Source: Neoechinorhynchus agilis
Lineage: Eukaryota; Acanthocephala
NCBI GenBank assembly: GCA_051530055.1
Contig: CM121342.1
Coordinates: 10,230,001-10,294,000 of the forward strand
Length of the DNA stretch: 64,000 nt
Direction: 5' to 3'
The number at the start of each line of letters is the position of its first letter. Within the stretch, counting starts at the first letter, position 1. Made by a program: the position numbers and the translations under genes. Positions 36,201 through 48,610 of the stretch are shown one piece after another. The notes beneath the pieces are model-generated. The model saw nothing but the letters and a program-made list of their open reading frames with translations. It was not told where the DNA came from and made no database searches.

Positions 36201-38400
36201 GAATTTTTAATTGGTTACCTTGAAAAAACTAAAAAAAGATGCAAAATCGTATTTAAGATTCGGGATTCATAAGCCATAATTTTTATTCCGACGAATCACG
36301 TAATTTCAACTTACATCTGAATTATTCTTGAGGTCAATAAATTCATAATAACGGAATTTCTTGCGTAAAAGAATGACTGCGACCTTTATCGGTCCGTAGG
36401 TAAAGTAGAAATATGAACAATTTTAATTGGTTACCTTGAAAAAACTAAAAAACGAGATGCAAAGTCGTATTTAAGATTCGCGATTCATAAGCCATAATTT
36501 TTATTCCGACGAATCACGTAATTTCAACTTACATCTGAATTATTCTTGAGGTCAATAAATTCATAATAACGGAATTTCTTGCATAAAAGAATGACTGCGA
36601 CCTTTATCGGTCAGTATGTAAAGTAGAAATAATTTTAATTGGTTACCTTGAAAAAACTAAAAAACAAGATGCAAAGTCGTATTTAAGATTCGCGATTCAT
36701 AAGCCATAATTTTTATTCCGACGAATCACGTAATTTCAACTAACATCTGAATTATTCTTGAGGTCAATAAATTCATAATAACGGAATTTCTTGCATAAAA
36801 GAATGACTGCGACCTTTATCGGTAAGTATGGAAAGTAGAATATTTTAATTGGTTACCTTGAAAAAACTAAAAAAAGATGCAAAATCGTATTTAAGATTCG
36901 CGATTCATAAGCCATAATTTTTATTCCGACGAATCACGTAATTTCAACTTACATCTGAATTATTCTTGAGGTCAATAAATTCATAATAACGGAATTTCTT
37001 GCATAAAAGAATGACTGCGACCTTTATCGGTAAGTATGGAAAGTAGAATTTTTAATTGGTTACCTTGAAAAAACTAAAAAAAAGATGCAAAATCGTATTT
37101 AAGATTCGCGATTCATAAGCCATAATTTTTATTCCGACGAATCACGTAATTTCAACTAACATCTGAATTATTCTTGAGGTCAATAAATTCATAATAACGG
37201 AATTTCTTGCATAAAAGAATGACTGCGACCTTTATCGGTCCGTATGTAAAGTAGAATAATTTTAATTGGTTACCTTGAAAAAACTAAAAAAAGATGCAAA
37301 GTCGTATTTAAGATTCGCGATTCATAAGCCATAATTTTTATTCCGACGAATCACGTAATTTCAACTAACATCTGAATTATTCTTGAGGTCAATAAATTCA
37401 TAATAAAAGAATTTCTTGCATAAAAGGATAACTGCGACCTTTATCGGTCAGTATGTAAAGTAGAAATATGAACAATTTTAATTGGTTACCTTGAAAAAAC
37501 TAAAAAACGAGATGGAAAGTCGTATTTAAGATTCGCGATTCATAAGCCATAATTTTTATTCCGACATATCACGTAATTTCAACTTACATCTGAATTATTC
37601 TTGAGGTCAATAAATTCATAATAACGGAATTTCTTGCATAAAAGAATGACTGCGACCTTTATCGGTAAGTATGGAAAGTAGAATTTTTAATTGGTTACCT
37701 TGAAAAAACTAAAAAAAAGATGCAAAATCGTATTTAAGATTCGGGATTCATAAGCCATAATTTTTATTCCGACGAATCACGTAATTTCAACTTACATCTG
37801 AATTATTCTTGAGGTCAATAAATTCATAATAACGGTATTTCTTGCATAAAAGAATGACTGCGACCTTTATCGGTCCGTATGTAAAGTAGAAATATGAACA
37901 ATTTTAATTGGTTACCTTGAAAAAACTAAAAAAAGATGCAAAATCGTATTTAAGATTCGCGATTCATAAGCCATAATTTTTATTCCGACGAATCACGTAA
38001 TTTAAACTAACATCTGAATTATTCTTGAGGTCAATAAATTTATAATAAAAGAATTTCTTGCATAAAAGAATAACTGCGACCTTTATCGGTCCGTATGTAA
38101 AGTAGAAATATGAACAAAAAAACTATAAATACAATATGCAAAGTCGTATTTAAGATTCGCGATTCATAAGCAATAATTTTTATTCCGACAAATCACGTAA
38201 TTTCCACTAACATCTGAATTATTCTTAAGGTCAATAAAATTCAGAATAACGGAATTTCTTGCATAAAAGAATGACTGCGACCTTCATCGGTCAGTATGTA
38301 AAGTAGAATTATAAACAATTTTAATTTGTTACTTTGGAATAACTTTTAAAAAAGGAAGATGCATAGTCGTATCTGAGATTTGCAATTCTTAGGTCAAAAA
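33240..38400. repeat. 208-bp satellite array, about 24 copies
   Basis: Tandem repeats with a period near 208 bp. The landmark ttcttgaggtcaataaa occurs about 24 times between 33402 and 38225. Other fixed blocks are catctgaatta, gactgcgacctttatcgg and a-rich gaaaaaactaaaaaa. The ends are more divergent than the centre, as expected for an array homogenised internally. It lies between the DDX3-like gene and methionyl-tRNA synthetase. It is unrelated in sequence to the 133-bp satellite. Confidence 0.97.
33341..34177. repeat. Two-monomer higher-order repeat in the 208-bp array
   Basis: A block of two monomers (about 417 bp) occurs twice in direct succession, near 33341-33757 and 33758-34177. The two copies share all their private variants, including ttcacaaaaacgg, gtaaagcagaaa and acagtagatgg. 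A second, three-monomer block with gaatgattgcgacc and gaattttgaattgg recurs about 610 bp apart (near 35347 and 35957). Confidence 0.85.
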
Positions 38401-39509
38401 AGATTGTTAAGATCTTAATAAATTTAAATCGCATTAGCCACGAAATGATATCTGAGTTGGGAGATATTGAATTTTACACTTCTTGAAAGCATTTTATTCA
38501 TATTCTAAAGTAAAAGAGCGTAAATGTGACGAGTTTAGTGAAGGTAGTTGAGTTATGATTCATCGGTATTATCTTGAATGAAAGGCGATATCCGATTTAA
38601 CAGTACAAATCCGCCTCAATTCAACAATAAAATATGCGAGAAATTCCTTCCTTGTCGGGGCGGCATACGCAAGTGAACCTAAAACAAACATCGGCATTAC
38701 TCAGGTAAATGGGAGGGCGTGCAACATTTCATCTTGGTAAAAAATTATGACTAGTTGTTTGTTTCCGTCATGCATGTTACTTGCAACTTTACAGTCCGCC
38801 ATTTTCGCAACAGCGTTATCCTGTGGATTGGTTATTATCGGGCAAAATGTATGTCAAACCCCTGTTTCTGGACTCAATGTCCACTGGAACCGCTGAGGTA
38901 GAGAACAACTGCCTTTTCAATGGCAATTTTAAACTGATATGCTCGCTTAATTACCTCAAATCGGTTAAACTGAGCTGAATTATTTATATTTGATACAGAT
39001 ATCAAGGAGTTAAATTTTTATCCGGAAGATTATAATACCCTTGGAGCTACAAGAATATAGAACATTTTCTTTCTTAAAGAGAATTTTCTTTTTTTTAAAG
39101 TATGGCAAGGAGGTAGCTTTTCAGTATCTGTGTGTGGCATTTACATGGCTGCCTTTTATTGACTCAACTCGGACCATTTCATTGTGGTTATTTATAAATT
39201 AAGAAATTAGTTTTTCTCCTTTGTAGCCGTCACAGCTGAGTTACAGGAATTCGTACTTGCGAAAATGTCGTTATTATCCAACGTGAAATATCGGAAATAA
39301 ATTTGTGATCTCGAATCCAAGGGAGGTGGCATATCTATGAAAAAGTCTCATCGCCTCACCACAGGCAACAAACCAAGACAGAATTTATTTATCGACAGAT
39401 TATTTGCAATTCTTACATTGAATGATCCGTGGATTCTTTCGTGGTTGAGAGAACGTCACATTTTAGAATCTGGCATTTTCGCGTATTTTTATTGGCTGTC
39501 ATAATTCTT
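38401..39509. other. Intergenic DNA upstream of methionyl-tRNA synthetase
   Basis: No supported gene. At about 39246-39290 is a fragment sharing attatccaacgtgaaatatc with the foldback element at 56832-57117. The promoter of the downstream gene must lie here, but no clear core element was seen. Confidence 0.5.
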
Positions 39510-39510
39510 C

Positions 39511-42500
39511 ATGTCATTTGGAGCGATGCTCGAAGAGGTAAAAAGAGCTCTTTGCCTTCATGTAACGGGCGTAAGTGCGGGTGAAGATTCACAAATCCGT
39601 GAAGCGTTCGTAAAAGTCTTCTACGAGGACATTGTCGATTCTCTGTTCGAAAAGTACACATCAAAGTCTTCGTTGTCCGAGCGAACGATTGAGAATGGAA
39701 TCGCGAATAAAGAAATCGGACAATTGATTGTAAGAAGCATTGATTTAATTGTATGGGCACAATGCTATGTTTGGGAACGCGATGGTTTTTCTTTACCTGA
39801 CTTGATAAAATCTTGGATTGATAGGGAACTCGAATGGAGAAATGTAGTCTCCGGTGTAGTTGAGAACAATTCCAACAGTTTTAGTTATGAGGAATTCAAA
39901 AAGGCAGGATCAAGAGATTCGTTCAGTTTTGACGAATCGATGAAGTACTTAATCACCAGCGCATTGCCTTATGTTAATAATGTGCCCCATCTTGGAAACA
40001 TGATCGGTGCCATCCTAAGTGCCGATGTTTTTGCAAGGTATTGTCGAATGGTCGGCCGAGAAACTCTGTACATTTGTGGAACCGATGAATATGGCACTAC
40101 GACAGAGGTCAAGGCAAGGTCTGAGAAGAAAACTTGTCGGGAGATTTGCGATGAGTACCATGAAAAACATACAATTGCAAAAAGACATTCTTTAGGTTTG
40201 GGGAATTTTTTAAATTAACCCTTTTTTTGCCTGATTTTAATCGAAAAAATGAAATTTTCACCTGTTGAAAAAAATTCTCAATCTAATCGGTACTTTGTAG
40301 AATAATTGCATCTTAATCAAACGCTATCAGTGAAGTGTCGTATTTTTATTCATTTTGTCATGCGATGTAAAAATTAAAGAATGGGTGCTTTTAACGTCTA
40401 AGCTCTATTAAAGAGCGCAAAGTTGAATTCGCTGTAGTAGACAATAAAAATAACAATCTGAATTCAATTTGCGAAGGTTCGTTTTCACATCTTTTGTCAA
40501 AATTAGGAAACCAAAACTCACATTTTAAAAAATAAGCTTCTTTCAATTTCTTCGCGAGTTTTAGACGAAATGAGAAGTACACTTTTTCGGATGTGCTTTA
40601 TACACTTTCAATTTCAGTCTAAATCCATGGTGGGAACTACTAGCTTAAGGGTGATACCATAGTAAGCAAAGCTTAAAAATTAGCTCATGTCTAAAAGCAT
40701 TTAAAATACCTAAATTAGTCGTTTTTTCACCTTTGACCTTAGCGCGATGCATTCATTTGAAGCGCAATGGACCGATTAAGCAAAAAAAATCAAAAATTCC
40801 GATTCAATTTTACGTATTGGTCGAATTATCATAGTCGAAGTTCTCAATCGAGTCTTTTTCCTCACGAATTCAGCCAAAACATCTCTCGTTCATTCTTGTA
40901 ATGAAAATTACTAAAATAAGGTATTGATTTGATATAACGATTTACTTTCAAAGAAATAACGTCTTCCGAAATTCTTTAAGAAACTTCTAATGAGCCAGCT
41001 CCATATAACTGATTTTGTGCCTCTATCAAGGTTGCTAGTAGGTTTTCTATGACACAAGACGCGAGCTTCCTAGTAAATTAATTTTCCTGAATAAAAAGAT
41101 ATTGCTGATCAAAGTTTTGCTTTAAAGCAAACAAAATATCCCTTTAAAAGTGGTCAACCATCTCATTAAAATCTTATTTGAATGCCTTAATTTGCATGTA
41201 AAACCATCTACGACTGGTTTAGAATAAGTTTTAATTATTTTGGACGAACGAGTACAAAGTATCAAACACAAATTGCTCAAAACATATTTAATGATCTCCA
41301 ACAAAATGGTTATATTTTAAGCGACAAAGTAAATCAACCATTTTGCACTCGATGCCTAGTGTTTTTGTCTGATCGATATATAGAAGGTGTTTGTCCGATC
41401 TGTAAATCAGAAGGAGCTCGTGGTGATCAATGTGACCACTGTGGCCGTTTGATTAATGCGGTAGACCTGGTTGATCCCCGGTGTAAATTATGTGGACAAG
41501 GTCAGATTGAGATTCGCGATAGTACGCATTTATTTTTGGATTTAACAAAATTGGAAGACAAAGTAAAAAAGTGGTTCCAACAAAGAGTTCAAAAATGTCT
41601 TTGGACCAGTACGTCCCAAGCTGTTACATCTTCATGGCTTAAAGAAGGATTGAAACCGAGGTGCATTACTCGTGATATTACATGGGGTACGCCGGTCCCT
41701 TTAAAAGAATTTGAGAAGAAGGTTTTCTATGTATGGTTCGATGCTCCTATTGGATAATGGGCAATTTTGTGAGCAAAATTACGGTTTGCTTCCTTTTATA
41801 CGCCTTAATTTTTAGAAAACAAATTATTTTCTTCACTCAAGTATTCCATTCAATCCTTTCTCATTTTGACTTTCCGTTTCTCTCCTTTAACAATGACACA
41901 AAACTGCTTAGTACATTTCAATCACTGCCAATTATCTAGAAAGTACACGTCAACACTGGAAAGATTGGTGGATGAATGACAAGGTTCAAATGTATCAGTT
42001 CATGGCAAAGGACAACGTTCCGTTCCACAGCATTGTATTTCCGTGTAGTCTTCTCGGTACAGGCAAACCTTACAATACAGTCAATCACCTGATAGCAATC
42101 GACTATTTAATGTACGAAGGCAAGAAGTTTTCAAAAAGTAACGAAGTGGGCATTTTTGCTGACCAGGCAGCGTCAACGGGGATTCCATGCGATGTGTGGA
42201 GATATTATTTACTGGCCAATAGACCAGAGACACAGGATAGTAACTTTTCCTGGGATGATCTAATGTTACGGAACAATGGTGAACTTCTAAACAACGTTGG
42301 AAACTTTTTTAATCGATCGCTTTCATTCTGTCATCGGTATTATGGAGGCGTTGTACCTGCCTGGTCAGGCGAAGGCGATCAAGCATTTGAACGCGAACTG
42401 TTGATGAAAGTTAATGCAGAAGCAGGAAAATACATCGATGAGATGGAAAATGTTCGACTTAGAGAAGCTCTAAGAACTGTTATGAATATTTCTAAATTAG

Positions 42501-43389
42501 GTAACCAATACCTTCAACAGCGTCAATGTGTCGATTTAGAGCAAAAAATATCCAAAGATTAAACGAATTTTCATTATTTTTAATTCTATCCAATTGTTCC
42601 TTCGAGTGGATGTGTATTCTCACTAACGAATTGTTACACACTCGAGTTTTATTAAAGTCAACATTGTGAATTTTCAAGGCCTCAGCCTCCTTCTCAAGCA
42701 TCTAAAAATGGATGCGGTATGAGTACTTAAGTTGGTAACCTTGACTCGGGTGCGTGGGACCATCGATTCCCGAGGTGATGTTTCACCCAATATTGATTGA
42801 ACAGATTTTATCAGGTATTGAAAAGTCTGATCCGACCAAATGGGATTGCAAACTTAAGAAATCAATGTCAAATAAAAGTAAAATTCTATCTTTTATCGAA
42901 CATCCATGAAATTCTATATAAAATTATCACCGTGTGATTTTCTGCGTAGATTTAGGCCTGACGTTTGAGACAATCTTCTAAAGCTAAATTGACACTAATA
43001 AGCCATGGGATTTGATCAAAGAGTCCAAAACTAAGTCGATGGCAGACATAACGGTAGTAGTGAGTATAAACGTGGCAGCGACGATTTGCTTTCTCCTGGC
43101 ACCGTTTCTTCCTAACGTAACGGATGAAATGGCCCGACAATTGAATCTTCCACTTTCTGGAGCAACACAAAACCCTCATCGATTCGCACTAATAGACTTA
43201 AAACGACCATTTCAACGACACATTGGAGACAACCACAAGATTGGAGCACCGAAACCGATCTTTAACCGAATAGACAAGACTCTTGTAGATCGATTACGGC
43301 AGCAGTTTTCTGGTCGACCGCAAAATGAAGTCAAAAGTAAAAAAGCGAAACGTATAGCTGCTAAAACATCGATCAGTCTTAAGAAATAA
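39511..43389 (+). CDS. MARS1: Methionyl-tRNA synthetase, cytosolic type
   Basis: A class I aminoacyl-tRNA synthetase charging tRNA-Met. Four coding blocks are colinear with the family and each is a whole number of codons: 39511-40173, 41203-41754, 41912-42529 and 43003-43389. Block 1 has [17 protein letters not shown] (HLGN is the HIGH signature) and CGTDEYGT. Block 2 has [17 protein letters not shown], zinc-knuckle Cys pairs (CPIC ... CDHC ... CKLC), [13 protein letters not shown] and [11 protein letters not shown]. Block 3 has [20 protein letters not shown], the KMSKS signature as KFSKS and the start of the anticodon domain. Block 4 ends in a Lys-rich tail without a WHEP domain. The first junction (1029 bp) and the second (157 bp) lack a GT donor in frame, and a stop follows PIG directly. 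Either non-canonical splicing or early decay is possible. The N-terminal 140 residues are not clearly the usual GST-like domain. Confidence 0.88.
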
Positions 43390-43417
43390 TTGTTTCTAGA
43401 TTCTGTATGAGTCTGTG

Positions 43418-43741
43418 TCAACTATGATGTTCATCCTCGGATCCGCGAAATCTCTTTTTTATCTGCTGTATGCAAATACATACTCCAGTTAAGCATAGAC
43501 CAACACCGATTCCATTTGTCCAATAGCTCAGAAAAGCTATATGCTTTGGCAAATAACCTCTTTTAGGATCATAGAGGTGACATAAATTACGGATAAATGG
43601 ATCTTTAAGACCTTGTTGAGCCAACCGCTTTTGATACTTTTCTAACTCTGGAATACCTTCAACCTTTTCAAGACGCCAATCTCTAAGCTTGAATTCATGC
43701 CCGCCTGAAGACAGATTCCTCGAACATGATCTTTGAGTCAT
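43418..43741 (-). CDS. NDUFB3: NADH dehydrogenase beta subcomplex subunit 3 (B12)
   Basis: An accessory subunit of mitochondrial complex I, placed in the membrane arm. From the ATG at 43741 the frame gives 107 residues, near the usual length. The family signature is clear: KLRDWRLEKVEGIPELEKYQ, then LAQQGLKDPFIRNLCHLY. It is followed by one membrane helix (about residues 70-92, IAFLSYWTNGIGVGLCLTG) and a short charged tail. A longer frame opens upstream, but an acceptor-like TTTAAAG lies immediately before this ATG, so the upstream part is taken as non-coding. The gene converges on methionyl-tRNA synthetase, with only 28 bp between the two stops. Confidence 0.88.
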   Translation of the reverse strand: MTQRSCSRNLSSGGHEFKLRDWRLEKVEGIPELEKYQKRLAQQGLKDPFIRNLCHLYDPKRGYLPKHIAFLSYWTNGIGVGLCLTGVCICIQQIKKRFRGSEDEHHS

Positions 43742-43959
43742 CTTTAAACGAGAGTTTAAAATGCGCGAATTTTGTTTTGAAAAGTGACGATTTCGTTTTC
43801 TATTCACGGAAATTGCTTTCTAAACTTTCTATTTTTAAATGCCATCAATATACAATATTGATTCTCTTTCACACAAACAGAGTTCAAGTAATATTTCATA
43901 GTTCGGCCGTGGAATCATCGAATAATCAAAACGAGAGCTTTTAAGCAAAGTACGGTTTT

Positions 43960-45060
43960 AAGTATCGGGATATATCCATAAACAAGAAAGCAGTAAAATA
44001 AAACGAAGAAGAGTTTAGTTCATCTAATTTCGAATCCAAAAATTATTTGTTTTTGTTCAATTCTCATTATTATTACAAAACGCCACATATACACAGTTAA
44101 CACTTAATAAACATCATATTCTCGAGTTTTTCCCGTCTTACGGTTTCTTAAAAAATTGTTTGAAAGTAGAGATAGAAAGCTCAAGAATAAAGATTTTTCG
44201 TTTTCTTCATCATTATAATAACCCGCCCAAGTGTCCATTTGAAATAAAACTTGGTCAATAATGCGGCTAGAAAATCAGGTAGTATTTCACAAGAATTAAT
44301 TAATAATCATCAGTTATTCTTTAAGGATACAATAAGCCTTGTAGTTAGCTGACCCAGGAGGAAGGAGTGAACTGAGTGTTGAACCGATCTCAAATCTCCT
44401 AGTATATTCCTGCAGTATTGTAAAGAAATTAATCATTATTGTTTCAATTTCAATTAGCGATATTCACTCAGAAATAGATTTATATTGAAAATTTTCGGCC
44501 TTTTCGTTGGCCTTCTTCAGTCAGATCTAGAACTTAAAAAGGAACGTTATCAATTAGTTTATCCGGTGGGACTCGTAGATTGAGTTTATAGCCAGCTTTG
44601 TTGCGACTATAAACTCAATCTACGAGTCCCACCGGATAAACTAATTGATAATGTTTCTTTTAAATTGTAGATCTGACTGAAGAAGGTCAATGAAAAGGCC
44701 GAAAATTTTCAATATAAATCTATTTCTGAGTGAATATCGCTAATTCCTGCAGTATTGTAAGTTTAAAAAGTGAACCTGCGCAAGATTGCTTGTAGAACAA
44801 AAGAAATGGATAAACTACGCAAAGAAATTTTGAAAACTTCTTTAAATAACATGGATTGAACGGTGGGCGTTGATACTCCGAGTATTTAGCAGAACAATGT
44901 AATGGTTTTGAAATTGAAGTGCGATTCTAGTTTTAAATTAAGTAGCTTTTAAGAATCCATTGATCAATAAACAAGAAAGCAGCAAAAAAACGAAGAAGAG
45001 TTTAATTCATCTAATTTCGCAACTAAAAAATTATTTGTTTCTGTTCAATATTTGTTAAGC
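43960..45060. repeat. Direct duplication of about 85 bp
   Basis: The block starting ataaacaagaaagcag and containing aacgaagaagagttta, then ttcatctaatttcg, occurs near 43978-44065 and again near 44967-45052 in the same orientation, about 990 bp apart. The foldback element at 44406-44760 lies between the two copies. No gene was found in this stretch. Confidence 0.7.
44406..44760. mobile_element. Miniature Penelope-like foldback with 18-bp target duplication
   Basis: An element of 319 bp is flanked by two identical 18-bp direct repeats, attcctgcagtattgtaa (44406-44423 and 44743-44760). It is almost entirely palindromic: left arm about 44440-44600, right arm about 44605-44742. Each arm contains the end of the GIY-YIG reading frame (tatccggtgggactcg) and the hammerhead-like motif CTGAAGA, GGCC-type hairpin, GAAA. 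The motif is on the minus strand at about 44493-44528 and, with one change, on the plus strand at about 44668-44700. It belongs to the same subfamily as the element at 25441-25881. Confidence 0.8.
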
Positions 45061-45705
45061 AAGCGAAATGGGCAAATTGCACCAAGAAATTTTAAATAAA
45101 CGCATTTATTTCGAAATTGAAGAGACAATTATTGAATCCAATAATTTAAATTAATTCATAAAATCTGCTCTAATTGAATTTAAAAGTACAAAATGCGGAA
45201 ATTGATTTTTTTATTATTGGGCTGATAATCTAATAAATATTCGCTTGCTTTATTGTGATTGGTACAAAACAAACATAAAAACGTGTAATGTTTTTCGAAG
45301 TAAAATTCCAGGAAGTTTAAGACATTCTCGAGATCCGAAAATGTAAAATACAATCAAAAATATTGAATTCTTTCGAAAAGAATACTAAATCGATTATCTC
45401 CTTGCAATCAAAAGTTTTGATTTGCTCAAAGCACTGCTAGTTCGTCCAAATTCAGAATGCAGCAAAAATAACCAAATATTTTGTCATCAATTTAACTTGA
45501 TTTACCGCCAAATATAAATCGCCTTCAAAAGATATTTGAGACAAAGAATGTCGTTCGTCCGAATTAATCGGGATCGGACATTATTCGGATAAGAGATTTT
45601 TTCGGATAACCGAAATCGCAATATGATGTATCCAGTTTTTAAAGCTGGACTACAGATATCAAAGTTCTTAACATGCGGGGTGGGGAGTGGTTGAGAAATA
45701 AGCAA
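45061..45705. other. Non-coding AT-rich DNA
   Basis: There are only short open frames without recognisable features. Confidence 0.4.
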
Positions 45706-45709
45706 AATT

Positions 45710-47770
45710 GGTATTAGCTTTATTGTTAAAAATAATCACTTATTTGATTTCTGTATCCCATTGCACACCTTTGTTTTTTTCGCTGCAAGGTCTCTTATCC
45801 TCTTCTAGCAACAGTGGTTGAGTAGAAAAAATCCGACTTTTTGACATTTCGGATAATCGACGAACGAAGTCCTGCAACATTTCAAGAAATTACCTTGGAA
45901 TTCGTCCCCTCGATCCCAAACTGAGCTCTTCGCTACATCGTTTGCTCGATGAAAATTTTATAAAGGCATTTGACGAGCGGGGGAAAATCAACTGTGCAAA
46001 TTTCAGAGGCTATTCTATGAAACTTTTCAAGGTGGCGGATATGTGATTGGGAAAGGTTGAAAAAGACGGGATAATCGTAGTTGACGAAAGGCAAAATAAA
46101 GCTAAAGTAAAATTTAAAGAGAAAGGGATTCTTAAATGTCAGGGGCGTTTGAGGAGATAAATTCTAAAGGGAGGTGTAGGTCCCATTTGAAATCTGATTA
46201 AAACTAAATACCCAGAATTCTGAAGGAGGCGACTCGTCGGATGTCATTTAGAAGCTCAGGGGATGATGTGCGGTTGCGGAATGCAGAACTAAAGAGAACG
46301 ACATCGATCGAATCAATCTCTGCGGTATTGCTCTCGATTACTGTGTCGGTTAGTCGAAATTTAAGTATTTGAAAGTAGATTTTAGCTAAAAATCGCCCAC
46401 TCCTTAGCAGTGTGTCTTCATGTTCGTCGAAAAGCCATTAATACTGTTACCTTTGCTGGACTTATTGGCAGGGAAGATTTTCACCAGACTGGACTGGAAC
46501 TAAAGACGTATTTGTATAAGATTTTCAGTACACTTCTAAAGTTACCTCATGAGCCGATTCTTTATCATGGTGGAGTTTGTGATTGGTGCAATCTTCGATG
46601 TGGATAATTTCGTTAAATGTTAACGAGAGGGAGAGATGGGAGCGAGAATGAGTGATGATTATGAGATCATCGGCAAATAAGAAAAGTTTAGAGTGAGACG
46701 ACAGGGGTTTTAGTTCGTTTAAAAAATATTAAAAAGAAGTGGTGACACGACGGCACCTTGAGGTATGCCGAAGTAACCCGGTAGTGAATGTACTGTTTGC
46801 GATTGTAAAGATAAGAATCGAGCCAGCGGATCTGCCACAAGTTGAGACCAAAATCGGAGCAGGCCCGGAGAAGGAAGGAATGGTCCACTGAGTCGAACGC
46901 TTTAGATAAATCAAGTTGAATGAGACGGGTTACATGGGAGGGATTACTGTCGATGTTACGTAGAAGCGTGTCATAAATGCAAAGTAGGGCATCGGTTGCA
47001 GAAAATCTGAGCCGGAAGTCAAAATTGTAGGGGCGATAACTTTTCGTGAAGTGAAAGAAGACGAGATTTAAAATATTTTTCGATGATTTTTGAAAGGGCG
47101 GGTAGAATGGAAATTGGACGGAATGATTCGGCCGAAATAGGATGCCCTTTTTTGGAGCGAGTATAAGTTTGACAGTTTTCAGACAAGGGAGGTTGACAAA
47201 AGTGTCATGTGTGGGCGTGAAAAATTGTGTGGTGACTGATGTTGATCAGTGATTGTAAATTGTGTCAGGGCAGAGGTTCTCATTAATGGAATCTAAAACC
47301 TGTGTTAATTCAGTGGAGGACAAATTAGGGAAAGGATCCAGGTGGCGTAGACCAAGAGAGTCCTTGACGGCCCGCCACCATGTTAAATTGCCATCTGATC
47401 GAATTTTGGAAGAAAGAAAGTTTTTGCGGGCAACAAGTATTTTGTTAGTAAGTGCTTTTTGTAAACGGGGAAAGTCTGGAGATTTATTGCGATGGACCTT
47501 AGATGCTTGATTTTGAAAGAGTTTCAGGATGGGAGTCTAGCATGCGAAGAAAGTGGTTTTAAAAAGCAAAACTAGGATAGAATTTTATAAAATTTTCTCT
47601 TATGTTGAAAATAATCACTTGTTTTTCTTTGTATCATTACAAACCTTTGTTTTTTCGCTGCAAAGTCTCTGATTCTCTTCTAACAAAAGTAGTTGAGCAG
47701 AATAACAATCTCGATTATCGACGTTTCAGATAAATGATGTTCCACTGCATTTAACTATAAGAAAAAATTA
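45710..47770. repeat. Long direct repeats flanking a LINE fragment
   Basis: About 140 bp at 45712-45855 (aaaataatcactt, then cctttgtttttttcgctgca, then gttgagtag) recur in the same orientation at about 47595-47735. The LINE fragment at 46010-47530 lies between them. This is far too long for a normal LINE target duplication, so a segmental duplication or recombination between repeats is more likely. Confidence 0.65.
46010..47530 (-). mobile_element. CR1/Rex-like LINE fragment
   Basis: The minus strand carries parts of a CR1-type reverse transcriptase: MDHSFLLRACSDFGLNLWQI (46888 downward), the RWLDSYLYNRKQYIHY stretch, a degraded LFLFADD-like box near 46670, and the ILG...NLKWD region near 46200. 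It is closer to the fragment at 23925-24490 than to the long copy at 20140-23700. It is broken in many places. Confidence 0.7.
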
Positions 47771-48330
47771 TATAAATTCCTTGACTCGGAAATACCGCTA
47801 TAGGTTTAAGCTTCTAACATGTAAATTTGAGAAAAAATGATTTTTGTATATCAACATTTTATAAATAAATGATGGGTTTAAGATTTTTTTCCATTATTGT
47901 GAACAAAAATGCTACATTTCGATTCGTCAATGAGATGTGTCGCCTTTAAACGATTTTGTTTAGGAAATATCTCGAGTGTGCTTTAGCTCGTATCTAAGAC
48001 GCATTTAAGAAGGTAATGAAAGACGATTAAAAAGATCACGACGAAGTTTAATTCTATTTGTACCTTACGAAATGAGGAAAAGATTCCTAGAATTCCCAAA
48101 ACAGTCCTTTGACTTAAGCCAGAAAATCATGTTTGATCTCAGCTGAAAAATGCGAAAATTATTCGTTTTAGTAAATTAAAAGCGTGTTAAGGCACTCATT
48201 TTTCGTCGATTCGCGGTTCATATTTTTAAAGGTTACAGTTAGCTCTCTTTGATGGTATTTCTTATAAAAGTGGCATTCAGAATATTTTTCCAGAAACAAT
48301 GCATTAAAGCTATACGTTTTCTGATTTGAG
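47771..48330. other. Intergenic AT-rich DNA
   Basis: No supported gene or repeat was seen. Confidence 0.4.
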
Positions 48331-48336
48331 ATCGTT

Positions 48337-48522
48337 TTAAAACAACACTGGTCGTTCGGCGAATGCAGTGTCCGGATTAATGCGAGAATTGACGTTTCTG
48401 TATCTCAGCGTCCGAGAGGACACCACTTGAAATGCTAAAAGCCTTAAAGGATAAATCTCAAAATACAAACCTAGAGCATAATCCTCACGACCCCGCCGGA
48501 TCATTGCATATATCGGGTCCAT
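48337..48522 (-). CDS. Possible small gene or first exon, unrecognised
   Basis: A 61-codon frame begins with an ATG in good context (acaccATGG) and reads MDPIYAMIRRGREDYALG... . About 90 bp upstream is a TATA-like box. The product has no recognised domain. The frame could be a first exon, since GT dinucleotides suitable as donors occur near codons 12 and 21, but no continuation was identified downstream. Support is weak. Confidence 0.25.
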   Translation of the reverse strand: MDPIYAMIRRGREDYALGLYFEIYPLRLLAFQVVSSRTLRYRNVNSRINPDTAFAERPVLF

Positions 48523-48610
48523 GGTGTCGAATTCTACGACGCGTCAATACGCGATGGCGCCGTTTAAGTTACCACACGGGCTCTCGTCTGCCCTTTCGTA
48601 TTTGTTTACC

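Noticed and set aside
38781-38978. 65-codon plus-strand frame before methionyl-tRNA synthetase
   Set aside because: No motif, ordinary length for chance and no splice signals linking it to a gene.
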